Under the pieces are notes generated by a model. It was not told the DNA's origin. It saw only the letters and a list, made by a program, of their open reading frames with translations, and made no database searches. Position numbers and translations under genes: made by a program. Source: Flagellimonas chongwuensis (GTDB taxonomy: Bacteria > Bacteroidota > Bacteroidia > Flavobacteriales > Flavobacteriaceae). Taken from it: DNA of 64,000 nucleotides. The stretch lies in NCBI RefSeq assembly GCF_013376415.1, contig NZ_WYET01000008.1, positions 54,658 through 118,657 on the forward strand, read 5' to 3'. Every line of letters starts with the position of its first letter. The stretch's first letter is position 1. Shown here in pieces: positions 1-8,727 of the stretch.

Positions 1-223
1 CAAAATAGATGGTGAAAAATAGCGCACCCCCAATTAAAATGATAAGAATCAAAGGAATTCCTTGGCCGAACATGGGAATTTCCGCCAAAATTAAATTCTC
101 CCACCACACAGCAAATGGCATAAAGGCATCATTGATTTTTTCATCCAGTCCTTGATTGGATGCTGACACAAAATGTAGTGGTGAAAAAGCAGCTAAAGTG
201 TTGTTGTAAAGTGTATTGACCAT
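1..223 (-). CDS. Alanine/glycine:cation symporter family protein, N-terminal part (cut by window edge)
   Basis: Only the first 74 codons are visible. The gene starts at the ATG complementary to 221-223 and runs off the left edge without a stop. After a polar N-terminus with an acidic patch (GLDEKINDAF) and the segment PFAVWWENL, a hydrophobic stretch (IPLILIILIGGALFFTIYF) begins the first transmembrane helix. This arrangement is what I know from AGCS-family Na+/alanine symporters of Bacteroidota, which import alanine or glycine with sodium across the inner membrane. The assignment rests on a short N-terminus, so another sodium symporter family remains possible. Nothing visible links it functionally to the next gene on the same strand. 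Confidence 0.6.
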   Translation of the reverse strand, partial: MVNTLYNNTLAAFSPLHFVSASNQGLDEKINDAFMPFAVWWENLILAEIPMFGQGIPLILIILIGGALFFTIYF

Positions 224-332
224 AATCGAAAGTTTGCCTGAATTTCGATTTTAGGTTTAATTAAGAAGCGCTTTGTCGGAATAGATTTATAAATGTCGGT
301 AACACTAAGGCAGACAAAATTAATGTAACTAT

Positions 333-1430
333 CTAATAATCAATGTATATGTTTTCTTTTGGAATGCGAAGCCTAATTTTTCTTTCCCTATTTTCCGACA
401 TCTCGAACAATGTTGCTTTTAGGGGCTCATAGTGTTTGTCCTTGGTCCAGTTCTTTTTGCCGAAAAGGCCATTAAGAATGGCTTCCAGTAATCTTTTTAA
501 TTCGTTATGGTCACTAATGTCGTAGTCTTTTGTGACATCAAAGTTTTTTGGTTTTATTTCCAACCAATCATCAGTCATGCCTTTTTTGCGCTGGGCAAAT
601 TCCTTGAAAAGTCGATAAAGGGCAGGTGTGAGTTGTATAATACGGTCTTTATCACCAGGGAACCCAATCAAGGAAACGGAGTTGGCCATTGTACTTGGTT
701 TTTGGTCCTTTTTGATAAACTTTATTTTCAATTGAAATGGGTCTGGTATCAATGTTTCCGTAAGTTCTTTGACCCAGCTTAGCGCAAGGGCAAAAAACAA
801 CATGATCAATGATGTTTTAAATATGGCCGAGAACAACAATAAATTGATGTTGTTGTCCATTAATTTATAAATCTGAGCCATTAAGGTGACCAGTATGGTA
901 ATCAAGGCCAGCCAACCCAATAATAATAGCCTTCTTTTGATAAATGATTCCCAAAGTACAAATCCCAAGAAAATCAAGGTCAGCAATGCATAAACCACGT
1001 CAAGTTCATTGATGACGTAGGCTTCGCGTACCAAGAATATTTTAAACAATGTAGGAAACAGGGCAAAAGCAAATGGGATCCCTATGATAAGGGGCCATAA
1101 TTTCGACTTGATCAACGGGGTAAGGGGGGCAGGTAAGTATTTGAACCATGGCAGCGCCATTAGGATAAATAAACTGTTGGTCAGTGAGAGGATACTTGTG
1201 AGTCCGTCTTTATAATGTGAATAGACTGAGCTATTGTTAAATATAATTTCAATAAGACCCGAAAATGCCCAACATAAGACGGATAGTGCAAGCCAAACCG
1301 GACCATAATCGTGTTGCCTTTTCCCAATATGGTACCAAATGGACATTAAGGAAAGAAAGGCAAATAGGCATACCGAAAGCTGCCACCAACCATAAAACAT
1401 GGAAATTTCATGTGAAATCTGAGCATCCAT
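333..1430 (-). CDS. Unknown polytopic membrane protein with cytoplasmic C-terminal domain
   Basis: I do not recognise a named family. The 365-residue product has about seven hydrophobic segments in its first 220 residues (roughly 12-34, 45-66, 80-102, 110-130, 143-160, 166-188, 193-218). A soluble, charged C-terminal part of about 145 residues follows. That tail contains helical, basic stretches (for example LTPALYRLFKEFAQRKKG near residue 268) that could form a winged-helix or signalling domain. The layout, seven helices plus a cytosolic tail, resembles sensor or regulatory membrane proteins, but no kinase, GGDEF or HTH motif is evident. It lies alone between the symporter fragment and tRNA-Leu, on the same strand as both. 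Confidence 0.65.
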   Translation of the reverse strand: MDAQISHEISMFYGWWQLSVCLFAFLSLMSIWYHIGKRQHDYGPVWLALSVLCWAFSGLIEIIFNNSSVYSHYKDGLTSILSLTNSLFILMALPWFKYLPAPLTPLIKSKLWPLIIGIPFAFALFPTLFKIFLVREAYVINELDVVYALLTLIFLGFVLWESFIKRRLLLLGWLALITILVTLMAQIYKLMDNNINLLLFSAIFKTSLIMLFFALALSWVKELTETLIPDPFQLKIKFIKKDQKPSTMANSVSLIGFPGDKDRIIQLTPALYRLFKEFAQRKKGMTDDWLEIKPKNFDVTKDYDISDHNELKRLLEAILNGLFGKKNWTKDKHYEPLKATLFEMSENRERKIRLRIPKENIYIDY

Positions 1431-1554
1431 GCAAACGTTACTTTAAGAAAGGTTTATACAAATTCAATTATTTAGGAATAAACTGGAAAATAATTAAAAA
1501 AGTAGAAAGTAAAACAATGACGCTTGTTCAATTTGCCGATAAAGTCATTAAAAC

Positions 1555-1584
1555 AAAAAAACCGCAAGCAATTGCGGTTTTTTT
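1555..1584 (-). terminator. Intrinsic terminator downstream of tRNA-Leu
   Basis: The inverted repeat CCGCAA (1562-1567) / TTGCGG (1572-1577) is flanked by an A-tract on the left and a T-tract on the right, so it can work in both directions. It begins four bases after the 3' end of the minus-strand tRNA-Leu, as expected for a tRNA terminator. Confidence 0.75.
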
Positions 1585-1587
1585 CTG

Positions 1588-1671
1588 TGCCCACGACTGG
1601 AGTCGAACCAGCACGTCCTTACGAACACTACCCCCTCAAGGTAGCGTGTCTACCAATTCCACCACGTGGGC
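1588..1671 (-). tRNA. tRNA-Leu (anticodon GAG)
   Basis: The minus strand folds as a class II tRNA. The acceptor stem GCCCACG pairs with CGTGGGC (1589-1595) with discriminator A. The D-arm contains TGGTAGACACGC, and the anticodon stem CTACC/GGTAG holds the loop TTGAGGG with anticodon GAG. There is a long variable arm and a T-arm GGTTCGACTCC. The length of 84 nt and the extra arm fit tRNA-Leu. CCA is not encoded. A -7-like element lies 20 bp upstream and a terminator directly downstream, so it is probably a single-gene transcript. Confidence 0.93.
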
Positions 1672-1690
1672 CTTTGGAATTTTAAGTGTG

Positions 1691-1698
1691 CAAATATA
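1691..1698 (-). promoter_or_regulatory. Bacteroidota -7 element of tRNA-Leu
   Basis: On the minus strand 1698-1691 reads TATATTTG, a perfect TAnnTTTG match, 20 bp before the tRNA-Leu 5' end. I did not find a well-spaced TTG -33 element. Confidence 0.55.
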
Positions 1699-1835
1699 AT
1701 TTTTTTGGGCAAAAGGAGAGGGATTTAATGGCTTTTTATGAAGGTTGGTTTTAGGGGGACGACCGTTTCGACTTTGCACAAAGTTTACAAAATCATAATA
1801 TCTGTCTCCTCTTATTTTTCTGAAATTTGCCTTTG

Positions 1836-2396
1836 ATGAAACACCCCCATACAAATGAAGCGCAGCAAGAACTAGCTCTTCGTGTCCAAGACTCGGACAG
1901 GGAAGCCTTTAACTCATTGTTTTCCATCTTGTGGGAGCCCATGTATACCTATGCAGCTTCCTTGATCATGAATAATTCCCTTGCCAAGGACCTTGTTCAG
2001 GATATTTGGATAGATTATTGGCAGCGAAGGGAACATGTTGAGGTGGAAAACATCAAGTCTTATTTGTTCAAAGCTATTCGCTATAAGTGCTATAACTCAT
2101 TAAGGGATACCAAGTTCAACAAAACACAGATTGATGTTGCCGAATCCATTTATGTGGCTTCCGAAATTGAGCAGGAAGAAGATGTGCTCGAACTTTCCAA
2201 ACGTATCGATAGGAGTATGGCCAACCTTCCGCAACGGTGTCAGGAAGTTTTTAGGTTGAGCCGAATCCATAATATCAGTAATAAAGAGATTGCAAACCAG
2301 CTCAATATCTCCCATCGCTCAGTTGAAAATCAGATTTCTTTTGCGCTCAGGCGACTTCGAAAAGATCTTTCCATTGTTAAGTCAATGTTCCTTTAA
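1836..2396 (+). CDS. ECF-type RNA polymerase sigma factor (FecI/RpoE-like)
   Basis: This 186-residue sigma-70 family protein has region 2 at about residues 25-95 (SLAKDLVQDIWIDYWQRR, where core RNA polymerase and the -10 element bind). Region 4 is at about 130-180, with the helix-turn-helix ISNKEIANQLNISHRSVENQ. This two-domain form is typical of ECF sigma factors. I take the ATG at 1836 rather than the in-frame TTG at 1827. A FecR-type anti-sigma gene follows after 121 bp, and then a SusC with an STN signalling domain. This is the known trans-envelope arrangement in which substrate binding at the outer membrane frees the sigma factor, so it probably activates the SusCD/phosphatase genes downstream. 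Confidence 0.92.
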   Translation: MKHPHTNEAQQELALRVQDSDREAFNSLFSILWEPMYTYAASLIMNNSLAKDLVQDIWIDYWQRREHVEVENIKSYLFKAIRYKCYNSLRDTKFNKTQIDVAESIYVASEIEQEEDVLELSKRIDRSMANLPQRCQEVFRLSRIHNISNKEIANQLNISHRSVENQISFALRRLRKDLSIVKSMFL

Positions 2397-2517
2397 GCGA
2401 CTTCTTTTTTAGCTAAAGGTTAAGCACTGCCCATTAAGTTTAAGTAATCATTAAACCGCATTTTTTGAATGTGCGTCCCTGTGCGTTTCTGGTACTTGTA
2501 GTTGAAACGGGCATACA

Positions 2518-3474
2518 ATGACTGAAAATGAGATTAAGGTATTGATGAAGAAATACCTCAATGGAACCATTACCAGAGAGGAAGAATCCCTTTTGGAAGC
2601 TTTTGATTACAAACTGCTTTCTAAGAATCATCAAAATGTATTTAAAAACGCCCAACATAAGAGCGGAATTGGTCAAAAATTGGCCAAGGGTATCCAAAGT
2701 TCCAAGACAAGAAACCCTTTTTTACACTGGGGCAGAATTGCGGCATCACTGATCTTGTTGATGGGGCTATCCTACTTTTTGTACAACTATACCCATCAAG
2801 AAATAGAGGTAGAACCTAATATAATATTGACCAAATCCACGGATTGGGGGCAAAAATTGAATCTGGTTTTGGCCGATGGTACCGAAGTGTACCTAAACTC
2901 GGGCAGTACCATAAAGTTCCCTAAACTATTCGAAGCCGATAAGCGGGTAGTGGAGTTGGATGGTGAAGCCTTTTTTGATGTGGCAGAAAACCCTGATAAA
3001 CCCTTCATCATAAAATCTGGGGAGGTGGAGACCACAGTTTTGGGAACATCTTTCAATGTAAATACCTACTCCGAAAGCAATCAAGTGGCCGTAACCGTAG
3101 CCACGGGAAAAGTAAAGGTGGCTTCTAAGGAAAAGCAAATCTTCTTGATGCCAAACGAACAAGGTGTGTTCGATAAGCAATCAAAGTCCATTTCAAAGAA
3201 GAAAATTGATATCGCAGCCTTACTACATTGGAAAGATGGTATCATTCATTTTGAAGATGCAGAACTCTCAGAAGTACTCGAAACTTTGGAACGATGGTAT
3301 GGGGTGACCTTTGAAGTGGATAATGAAAACATAGGGGATTGCCATCTAACGGCATCCTATAACAACGAAAGGTTGAGTGCCGTCCTAGAAAGCATCGTTT
3401 ATGCGAAAAAGGGAATAAGCTATGAGTTCCTGAACAGCAAAAAAATTCAATTAAGGGGAAAATGTACAGACTAA
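2518..3474 (+). CDS. FecR-family anti-sigma factor
   Basis: The 318-residue protein has a cytosolic N-terminus of about 75 residues that would bind the sigma factor (MTENEIKVLMKKYLNGTITREEE). One membrane helix follows near residues 77-94 (ASLILLMGLSYFLYNYTH). The periplasmic FecR domain spans about 105-210 (LADGTEVYLNSGSTIKFP, VELDGEAFFDVAENPDKPF). A DUF4974-like C-terminal domain occupies about 240-318 (ILHFEDAELSEVLETLERWY-type segment). By family knowledge it holds the ECF sigma factor inactive and receives a signal from the STN domain of the partner SusC. It lies between exactly those two partners. Confidence 0.92.
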   Translation: MTENEIKVLMKKYLNGTITREEESLLEAFDYKLLSKNHQNVFKNAQHKSGIGQKLAKGIQSSKTRNPFLHWGRIAASLILLMGLSYFLYNYTHQEIEVEPNIILTKSTDWGQKLNLVLADGTEVYLNSGSTIKFPKLFEADKRVVELDGEAFFDVAENPDKPFIIKSGEVETTVLGTSFNVNTYSESNQVAVTVATGKVKVASKEKQIFLMPNEQGVFDKQSKSISKKKIDIAALLHWKDGIIHFEDAELSEVLETLERWYGVTFEVDNENIGDCHLTASYNNERLSAVLESIVYAKKGISYEFLNSKKIQLRGKCTD

Positions 3475-3533
3475 AACCAACTGAAACCAAACATCAATAA
3501 ACTATGACATAGAAACAAACTCATTAAAAAAGA

Positions 3534-3572
3534 GACAGCCCATTACACTTTGGCGAGCGGAAATAGGCTGTC
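3534..3572 (+). promoter_or_regulatory. Hairpin in the fecR-susC gap
   Basis: GACAGCC (3534-3540) can pair with GGCTGTC (3566-3572) across a 25-nt loop, in the 150-bp gap between the FecR gene and susC. There is no T-tract, so it is not a standard terminator. A regulatory or mRNA-processing role is possible but unproven. Confidence 0.25.
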
Positions 3573-3624
3573 GATAGTTCAATAATTACAAATAATCATA
3601 ACCATTTAAACATTATGTGAAATT

Positions 3625-6600
3625 ATGAATTCACTAACTATTAAACAATTAATCAAGTTGACATTCCATACATTTTGCTTTCTGATTGTTTTGTCCCTGC
3701 TGAATCCGGTGCTTGCTGCCGATGCCAGAGGTCAGAACTTGGAAAGTTTTAAGGTGGATCTGTCTGTGGACGACGCCACCGTAGTAGATGTGCTGAGACA
3801 AATTGAAGATCAAACCGATTTCAAATTTGTATATGACCGCAAAGTGGATAGGTTGCAGAATACCTATAACATTGCGTACCAAAACGTTTCATTGAAATCT
3901 GTTTTGGAATTGATGGCCAAAGACGCCGACCTAACTTTTAGAAGAATAAACAATACCATTTCCATAGATGTAAAGCCCAAAGCTCCTAAAAGAGTGGTTG
4001 AAGTGGTTTTTCTGACAGTTACCGGGCAGGTAACCGATGAAAACGGAGTTCCCTTGGCGGGGGCATCCGTTATGGAGAAAGGCAAGGGCAACGGCACCAT
4101 TACAGATTTTGATGGAAACTACACCATTGAGGTCGAGAATGATGCCGTTCTTCAGGTTTCTTATCTAGGGTACAAATCACAAGAAGTTGAGGTTAACGGA
4201 CAGAGTACCATAAATGTACAGCTCGCACAAGACGCGACCATGCTGGAAGATGTTGTTGTGGTTGGATATGGAACACAAAGAAAAACGGATGTAACCGGTT
4301 CCATTGCCTCGGTGGACAGTGAGGATTTTAACAAAGGAATTGTAATGAACCCAGGTCAGCTTTTACAAGGTAAGGTTGCCGGTGTAAATATTTCCAACGT
4401 AAGCGGTGAACCGGGTGCACAACAAGATGTGATCATTCGGGGCGTAGGTAGTCTTCGTTCCGGGACAACGCCATTATATGTAATTGACGGATTTGCTCTG
4501 GACAACACCAGTACCGGGGTGCCGACCAACCCGTTGAACTTCATCAACCCGCAGGATATTAAAAGTATCGATGTATTAAAGGATGCCTCTGCCGCAGCCA
4601 TTTATGGGGCTAGGGCAGCCAATGGTGTAATTGTGATCACTACAAAAAGGGGCAAGGCCGGAAGAACCCAAATGGATTTGAACGTGTCCACTGGTTTTTC
4701 GAGCTTGGCCAATCAAGTGGATGTTTTCTCTGCAAATCAATTTAGACAAGAGGTTGTTGCTGCAGGAGGTACTTTGGATGATGGAGGGGCCAATACCAAT
4801 TGGCAAGATGCCCTCAGCAGAACCGGGTTTACCAAGAATGTGAACTTGGCCATGAGCGGAGCATCCGAGCAATTCTCATACCGAGCTTCTTTGGGAGTTA
4901 ATGACCAAGAAGGAATTCTTAGGGGCAACGACCTTAAGCGTTATTCAGGAAGATTGAACCTTACCCAAAGAGCATTCAATGATCGGTTAAAGGTCGAGTT
5001 CAATATGACCGCTACCAGAACGGAGAACCTTCGTGCCGATTCTGATGCCATAGTAAGGGATATGCTTCAGTTGAACCCTACACTGCCATTGTATGTTGAT
5101 GGTGAGCCAGCTTTGTTGGACAACATGCTCAACCCTTTGACACGAGAGCGAATCTATAGTGATGATGCCGTGAACCATCGTATTCTGGCCAATTTGGCAC
5201 CTTCCGTAGAAATCGTAAAAGGCCTTACCTATAAATTGAACTTGGGTGTGGATTACTCTTCTACCGCTAGGGACATACAGCTAAAACCATACTCGCTGTT
5301 GGAAGATTTTGTCAGGGGCGAACTGAACAGCATCTATACGACCAATAAGAACAGTCTTATTGAAAACACCTTGACTTACAATTTGATGACTGACAGGCAC
5401 AACTTTACTTTCTTGGTCGGGCATACCTATCAAGAAACCTTTGTGCACCAGAAAAGTTTTGAGATGGAGGATTTCTCCGATAACGGAATAGATCCAAAAT
5501 ATCAAGATCAGATCAGCTCCGAGGATATGCCGACCTATATGAACACCTATGCCACCGAGAACGAGCTGCAATCCTTTTTTGGAAGGGCCAATTATGTGTT
5601 TGACAATAGATACATGTTAACGGCTACTATGAGAGCGGACGGGTCATCCAAATTCGGGGGAAACAACAAGTACGGATATTTCCCTTCCGTAGCGGCAGGA
5701 TGGAATATTATGAACGAGGAATTCTTAAGTGATAACGCTACTATCAACAATTTGAAACTAAGGGCCAGCTGGGGTAGAACAGGTAATCAGGAGATACCTT
5801 CAAAAATTACCAAAAGAAGTTTTACCGATAGTAGGGACAATAACGATTCCTATCCAATAAATGGTGATGAAAGCACTTTGGCGGATTATCCTTACGGAAC
5901 TATATTTACCCGTTTGGCAAATCCCGATATTCAGTGGGAAGTGTCGGAACAGTTGGATTTTGGTCTCGATTTTGGACTGTTCAACAACCGTTTGTCGGGT
6001 ACTTTGGACTACTTTAATAAAGTATCCGAGAACATTTTGCTGGAAGTAACACCGGCAGATCCTGTTCAACCTACCGATAAATATTGGACCAATATTGCGG
6101 ATATGGAAATCAAGAACAGCGGTATAGAACTCTCCTTGGACTACCAAAGCGATTACAGCAGGGACTTTTCCTTTAATATAGGGGGGAACCTTGCGTACAC
6201 CAAGAACGAGGTGACCAATTCACCATATGAGGTGTTGACTACGGGTGCTGCACAGGGAGCGGGACAAACCGATGCCACCATTAACGGAAACATCAATGGA
6301 GAGCCAATAGGTGCTTTTTACATGCAGGAGTTTTTGGGAATCGGGGATGATGGGCTCAGTATTTTATCCGATGATAGACAGGTTGTGGGAAGTGCATTGC
6401 CAGATTTGATCTATGCATTCTACCTGAACTTCAATTATAAGAATTTTGACCTTGGATTGAATTTTAACGGAGTGTCAGGAAACAAGGTCTACAACCATAC
6501 CGCCATGTCCTTGTTCAGTAAAGGGCTCCTGACTTCCAACTTCAATACCACATCCATTGCCACACAGTTTCCCGAGGAGGATATTACCAACTCCAATGCC

Positions 6601-6879
6601 GTATCCACCAGATATTTGGAAGATGGGGATTTCCTAAGGTTGAACAATGCCACGTTGGGATATAACCTAAACCCTGCGTTGATTGGGCTGGATGGATTGG
6701 TCAATGCCATTCGCTTGTCGATAACCGGACAAAACTTGTTTGTGATCACGGATTATAGTGGGTTTGACCCTGAGATCAATTCCAACTTGACCATAGACGG
6801 GATACAGACCTTTGGTATTGATTACTTCAACTATCCCAAAACAAGAACCCTTGTTTTTGGCCTAAACGTATCATTTTAA
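3625..6879 (+). CDS. SusC/RagA-type TonB-dependent outer-membrane transporter with STN domain
   Basis: This 1084-residue protein starts with a signal peptide (cleavage near LNPVLAADA). An STN (secretin/TonB short N-terminal) domain follows at about 45-110. A carboxypeptidase-regulatory-like beta domain lies at about 130-205 (VTGQVTDENGVPLAGASV). The plug begins at EDVVVVGYGTQRKTDVTGS, and the 22-strand barrel ends in the typical aromatic C-terminus (LVFGLNVSF). It forms the outer-membrane channel that takes up the ligand captured by SusD, powered by TonB. The STN domain is what links such transporters to a FecR/ECF pair, and that pair lies immediately upstream. The downstream phosphatases suggest that the ligand is an organophosphate rather than a glycan; that is inference. 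Confidence 0.93.
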   Translation: MNSLTIKQLIKLTFHTFCFLIVLSLLNPVLAADARGQNLESFKVDLSVDDATVVDVLRQIEDQTDFKFVYDRKVDRLQNTYNIAYQNVSLKSVLELMAKDADLTFRRINNTISIDVKPKAPKRVVEVVFLTVTGQVTDENGVPLAGASVMEKGKGNGTITDFDGNYTIEVENDAVLQVSYLGYKSQEVEVNGQSTINVQLAQDATMLEDVVVVGYGTQRKTDVTGSIASVDSEDFNKGIVMNPGQLLQGKVAGVNISNVSGEPGAQQDVIIRGVGSLRSGTTPLYVIDGFALDNTSTGVPTNPLNFINPQDIKSIDVLKDASAAAIYGARAANGVIVITTKRGKAGRTQMDLNVSTGFSSLANQVDVFSANQFRQEVVAAGGTLDDGGANTNWQDALSRTGFTKNVNLAMSGASEQFSYRASLGVNDQEGILRGNDLKRYSGRLNLTQRAFNDRLKVEFNMTATRTENLRADSDAIVRDMLQLNPTLPLYVDGEPALLDNMLNPLTRERIYSDDAVNHRILANLAPSVEIVKGLTYKLNLGVDYSSTARDIQLKPYSLLEDFVRGELNSIYTTNKNSLIENTLTYNLMTDRHNFTFLVGHTYQETFVHQKSFEMEDFSDNGIDPKYQDQISSEDMPTYMNTYATENELQSFFGRANYVFDNRYMLTATMRADGSSKFGGNNKYGYFPSVAAGWNIMNEEFLSDNATINNLKLRASWGRTGNQEIPSKITKRSFTDSRDNNDSYPINGDESTLADYPYGTIFTRLANPDIQWEVSEQLDFGLDFGLFNNRLSGTLDYFNKVSENILLEVTPADPVQPTDKYWTNIADMEIKNSGIELSLDYQSDYSRDFSFNIGGNLAYTKNEVTNSPYEVLTTGAAQGAGQTDATINGNINGEPIGAFYMQEFLGIGDDGLSILSDDRQVVGSALPDLIYAFYLNFNYKNFDLGLNFNGVSGNKVYNHTAMSLFSKGLLTSNFNTTSIATQFPEEDITNSNAVSTRYLEDGDFLRLNNATLGYNLNPALIGLDGLVNAIRLSITGQNLFVITDYSGFDPEINSNLTIDGIQTFGIDYFNYPKTRTLVFGLNVSF

Positions 6880-6899
6880 TCAAAAAAACACTTCAAAAA

Positions 6900-8645
6900 A
6901 TGAAGAATAGAATAATAATTGCATTATTTGGAATAGGCTTGCTTACCAACATAAGCTGTACCGATCTTGAAGAAGAAGTTATTGATGAATCCCTCGAGGG
7001 TAGCGGTCAGGCCGAAGCAATCAGCGGGGCCATTGCACCAGCCTATGGGCAAATAGCCTGGACTTGGCGACATACCAACTATTACGGACTGCAATTGATT
7101 CCCGCCGATGAGGCCATATTGCCTTACCGTGGTGGAACGGATTGGTATGACAACGGGAAGTTTTTGGATGCCCATTCACACGACATCGCGCCCAGCAATG
7201 ATCTTGTGGGAAGCTCTTGGAACGAAGTGACCCGAAATATTTCCAGAACCATTACTGCTATAGAGGTTCTACAACCTCTTGCAGAAGCCGGAGATACGCA
7301 AGCAGAAGGAGCATTATATGAAATGATAGCGTTGAGGGCCTATTTGAACATGCTGACCTTGGATAGTTGGGGATTGGCCTTTAGAAAAGAAGTTTCTGGC
7401 GAGCTATCGGAGATTTTAAGAGGGCAAGAAGCCATCGATTATATCGAAAGTGAATTACTGTCCGTTGTGGATGTCATTAATACGAGTAGGGGGCCAGGAA
7501 GGATTACCCAAGCTGCCGTGTGGGGCTTTTTGGCACGATTGAGCTTGAATGCCGCAGTATATCGTGATCCTTACGGAACACCGGATTTTACCCAAGAGGA
7601 TATGAACAATGTAATCGAATACACCGATCACATTATCAATTCAGGAATGTTTTCATTGTCCCCAGAGTATTTTGAACTTTTCAATGATGAGAACCACGAC
7701 AATCCCGAGTTGATTTTTGCGCTGGACCAGCGTGGGGTAATGAACAATGAACATAGTCGGTGGGCCTATTGGTCATTGGCAGGTTCGTGGTATCCTCGAC
7801 CAGAGCACCCAAGTGCTGATGGAACGGATGGCCCTGCAATTACATCCGATTTTTATCAAACTTGGGTAGATGCCTACGGGGATATAGATCCAGCACAGGC
7901 GGATGCAAGATTCTATCAAGAAAATCAAATGATTCCAGCAGAGCTTCAGGATTTGACAGGAGTTTCTCCCGAAAATGATGAAGACCACTATTACTGTGTT
8001 TCCGCTGACGATTTTGAAATCAATAGAGGGATTATCCGAGGAGTAATTTGGGGACCTCGTAAGGACGAGAACGGTGCTTTTTATACTTGTGATGAAGGTT
8101 ACCGTATCTATCCAGTGATTCAAAGAAAAGGAAATGGCCCTGATAGGGATGTGGATTATGTGAACCATAATTTGCAGGTGGATTTTACCAATCAAGGAAG
8201 ATTGCACAAAAATGGTTACCGCGTTTCCAAGTATCAGTTTAGTCGCACTTCACCCAACGGAAACAACTATAGCAGTGTTGATTTGGTACTGATGCGTTTG
8301 GCAGAAATTTATTTAATGCGCGCCGAAGCAAAACTAAGAACGGGTGACAATGCTGGTGCCTTGGGCGATGTAAATACCGTAAGAACTTCAAGAACGGCCC
8401 GTCCGGCTCAAACCCCGGAGGCGTTACCGGCGATTGATTTGGAAATTTTGTTCCGTGAAAGAGGATTTGAACTCTACTGGGAAGGTTTTAGAAGAGGAGA
8501 CCAGATTCGATTTGGTCACTACGAGGACACTTGGACAGAAAAAACGGACGACAACGTATATCATAGATTGTTCCCGATTCCACAAGATGCAATAGATGGA
8601 GCATCCAATGTTGCAGGATATTTGGAGCAGAACGAAGGTTATTAA
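6900..8645 (+). CDS. SusD/RagB-family substrate-binding lipoprotein
   Basis: The 581-residue lipoprotein has its lipobox Cys at residue 20 (LLTNISC), followed by TDLEEE, an acidic stretch that fits the Bacteroidota surface-export signal. SusD features are the N-terminal helical TPR-like part (LRAYLNMLTLDSWG) and the C-terminal signature RLAEIYLMRAEAKLRTG with FRERGFELYWEGFRR. It caps the SusC channel on the cell surface and delivers ligand. It begins 20 bp after susC and is surely co-transcribed with it. A terminator-like hairpin follows the stop, so the phosphatase genes may be expressed at a lower level. Confidence 0.93.
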   Translation: MKNRIIIALFGIGLLTNISCTDLEEEVIDESLEGSGQAEAISGAIAPAYGQIAWTWRHTNYYGLQLIPADEAILPYRGGTDWYDNGKFLDAHSHDIAPSNDLVGSSWNEVTRNISRTITAIEVLQPLAEAGDTQAEGALYEMIALRAYLNMLTLDSWGLAFRKEVSGELSEILRGQEAIDYIESELLSVVDVINTSRGPGRITQAAVWGFLARLSLNAAVYRDPYGTPDFTQEDMNNVIEYTDHIINSGMFSLSPEYFELFNDENHDNPELIFALDQRGVMNNEHSRWAYWSLAGSWYPRPEHPSADGTDGPAITSDFYQTWVDAYGDIDPAQADARFYQENQMIPAELQDLTGVSPENDEDHYYCVSADDFEINRGIIRGVIWGPRKDENGAFYTCDEGYRIYPVIQRKGNGPDRDVDYVNHNLQVDFTNQGRLHKNGYRVSKYQFSRTSPNGNNYSSVDLVLMRLAEIYLMRAEAKLRTGDNAGALGDVNTVRTSRTARPAQTPEALPAIDLEILFRERGFELYWEGFRRGDQIRFGHYEDTWTEKTDDNVYHRLFPIPQDAIDGASNVAGYLEQNEGY

Positions 8646-8665
8646 GATCAGGTGTATTTTTTAGC

Positions 8666-8707
8666 TAAGCGGCAAGTTGGTTTTTCCACTTGTCGCTTAT
8701 ATTTTTA
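8666..8707 (+). terminator. Terminator-like hairpin between susD and phosphatase gene
   Basis: A 12-bp stem, 8666-8677 with 8688-8699 (TAAGCGGCAAGT with ACTTGTCGCTTA, one G-U pair), is followed by TATTTTTAT. It lies 20 bp after the susD stop and 28 bp before the phosphatase ATG. It probably attenuates rather than stops transcription, because no promoter is evident after it. Confidence 0.6.
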
Positions 8708-8727
8708 TAAACAACAAAGAAAAGAGC

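Noticed and set aside
1265..1699. 144-codon plus-strand frame
   Set aside because: It covers the antisense of the membrane-protein gene, the tRNA-Leu and its terminator; its composition is not protein-like.
8677..8727. 17-codon upstream extension of the first phosphatase from TTG
   Set aside because: The TTG lies in a terminator-like hairpin, and the signal peptide with lipobox begins only at the ATG at 8728.
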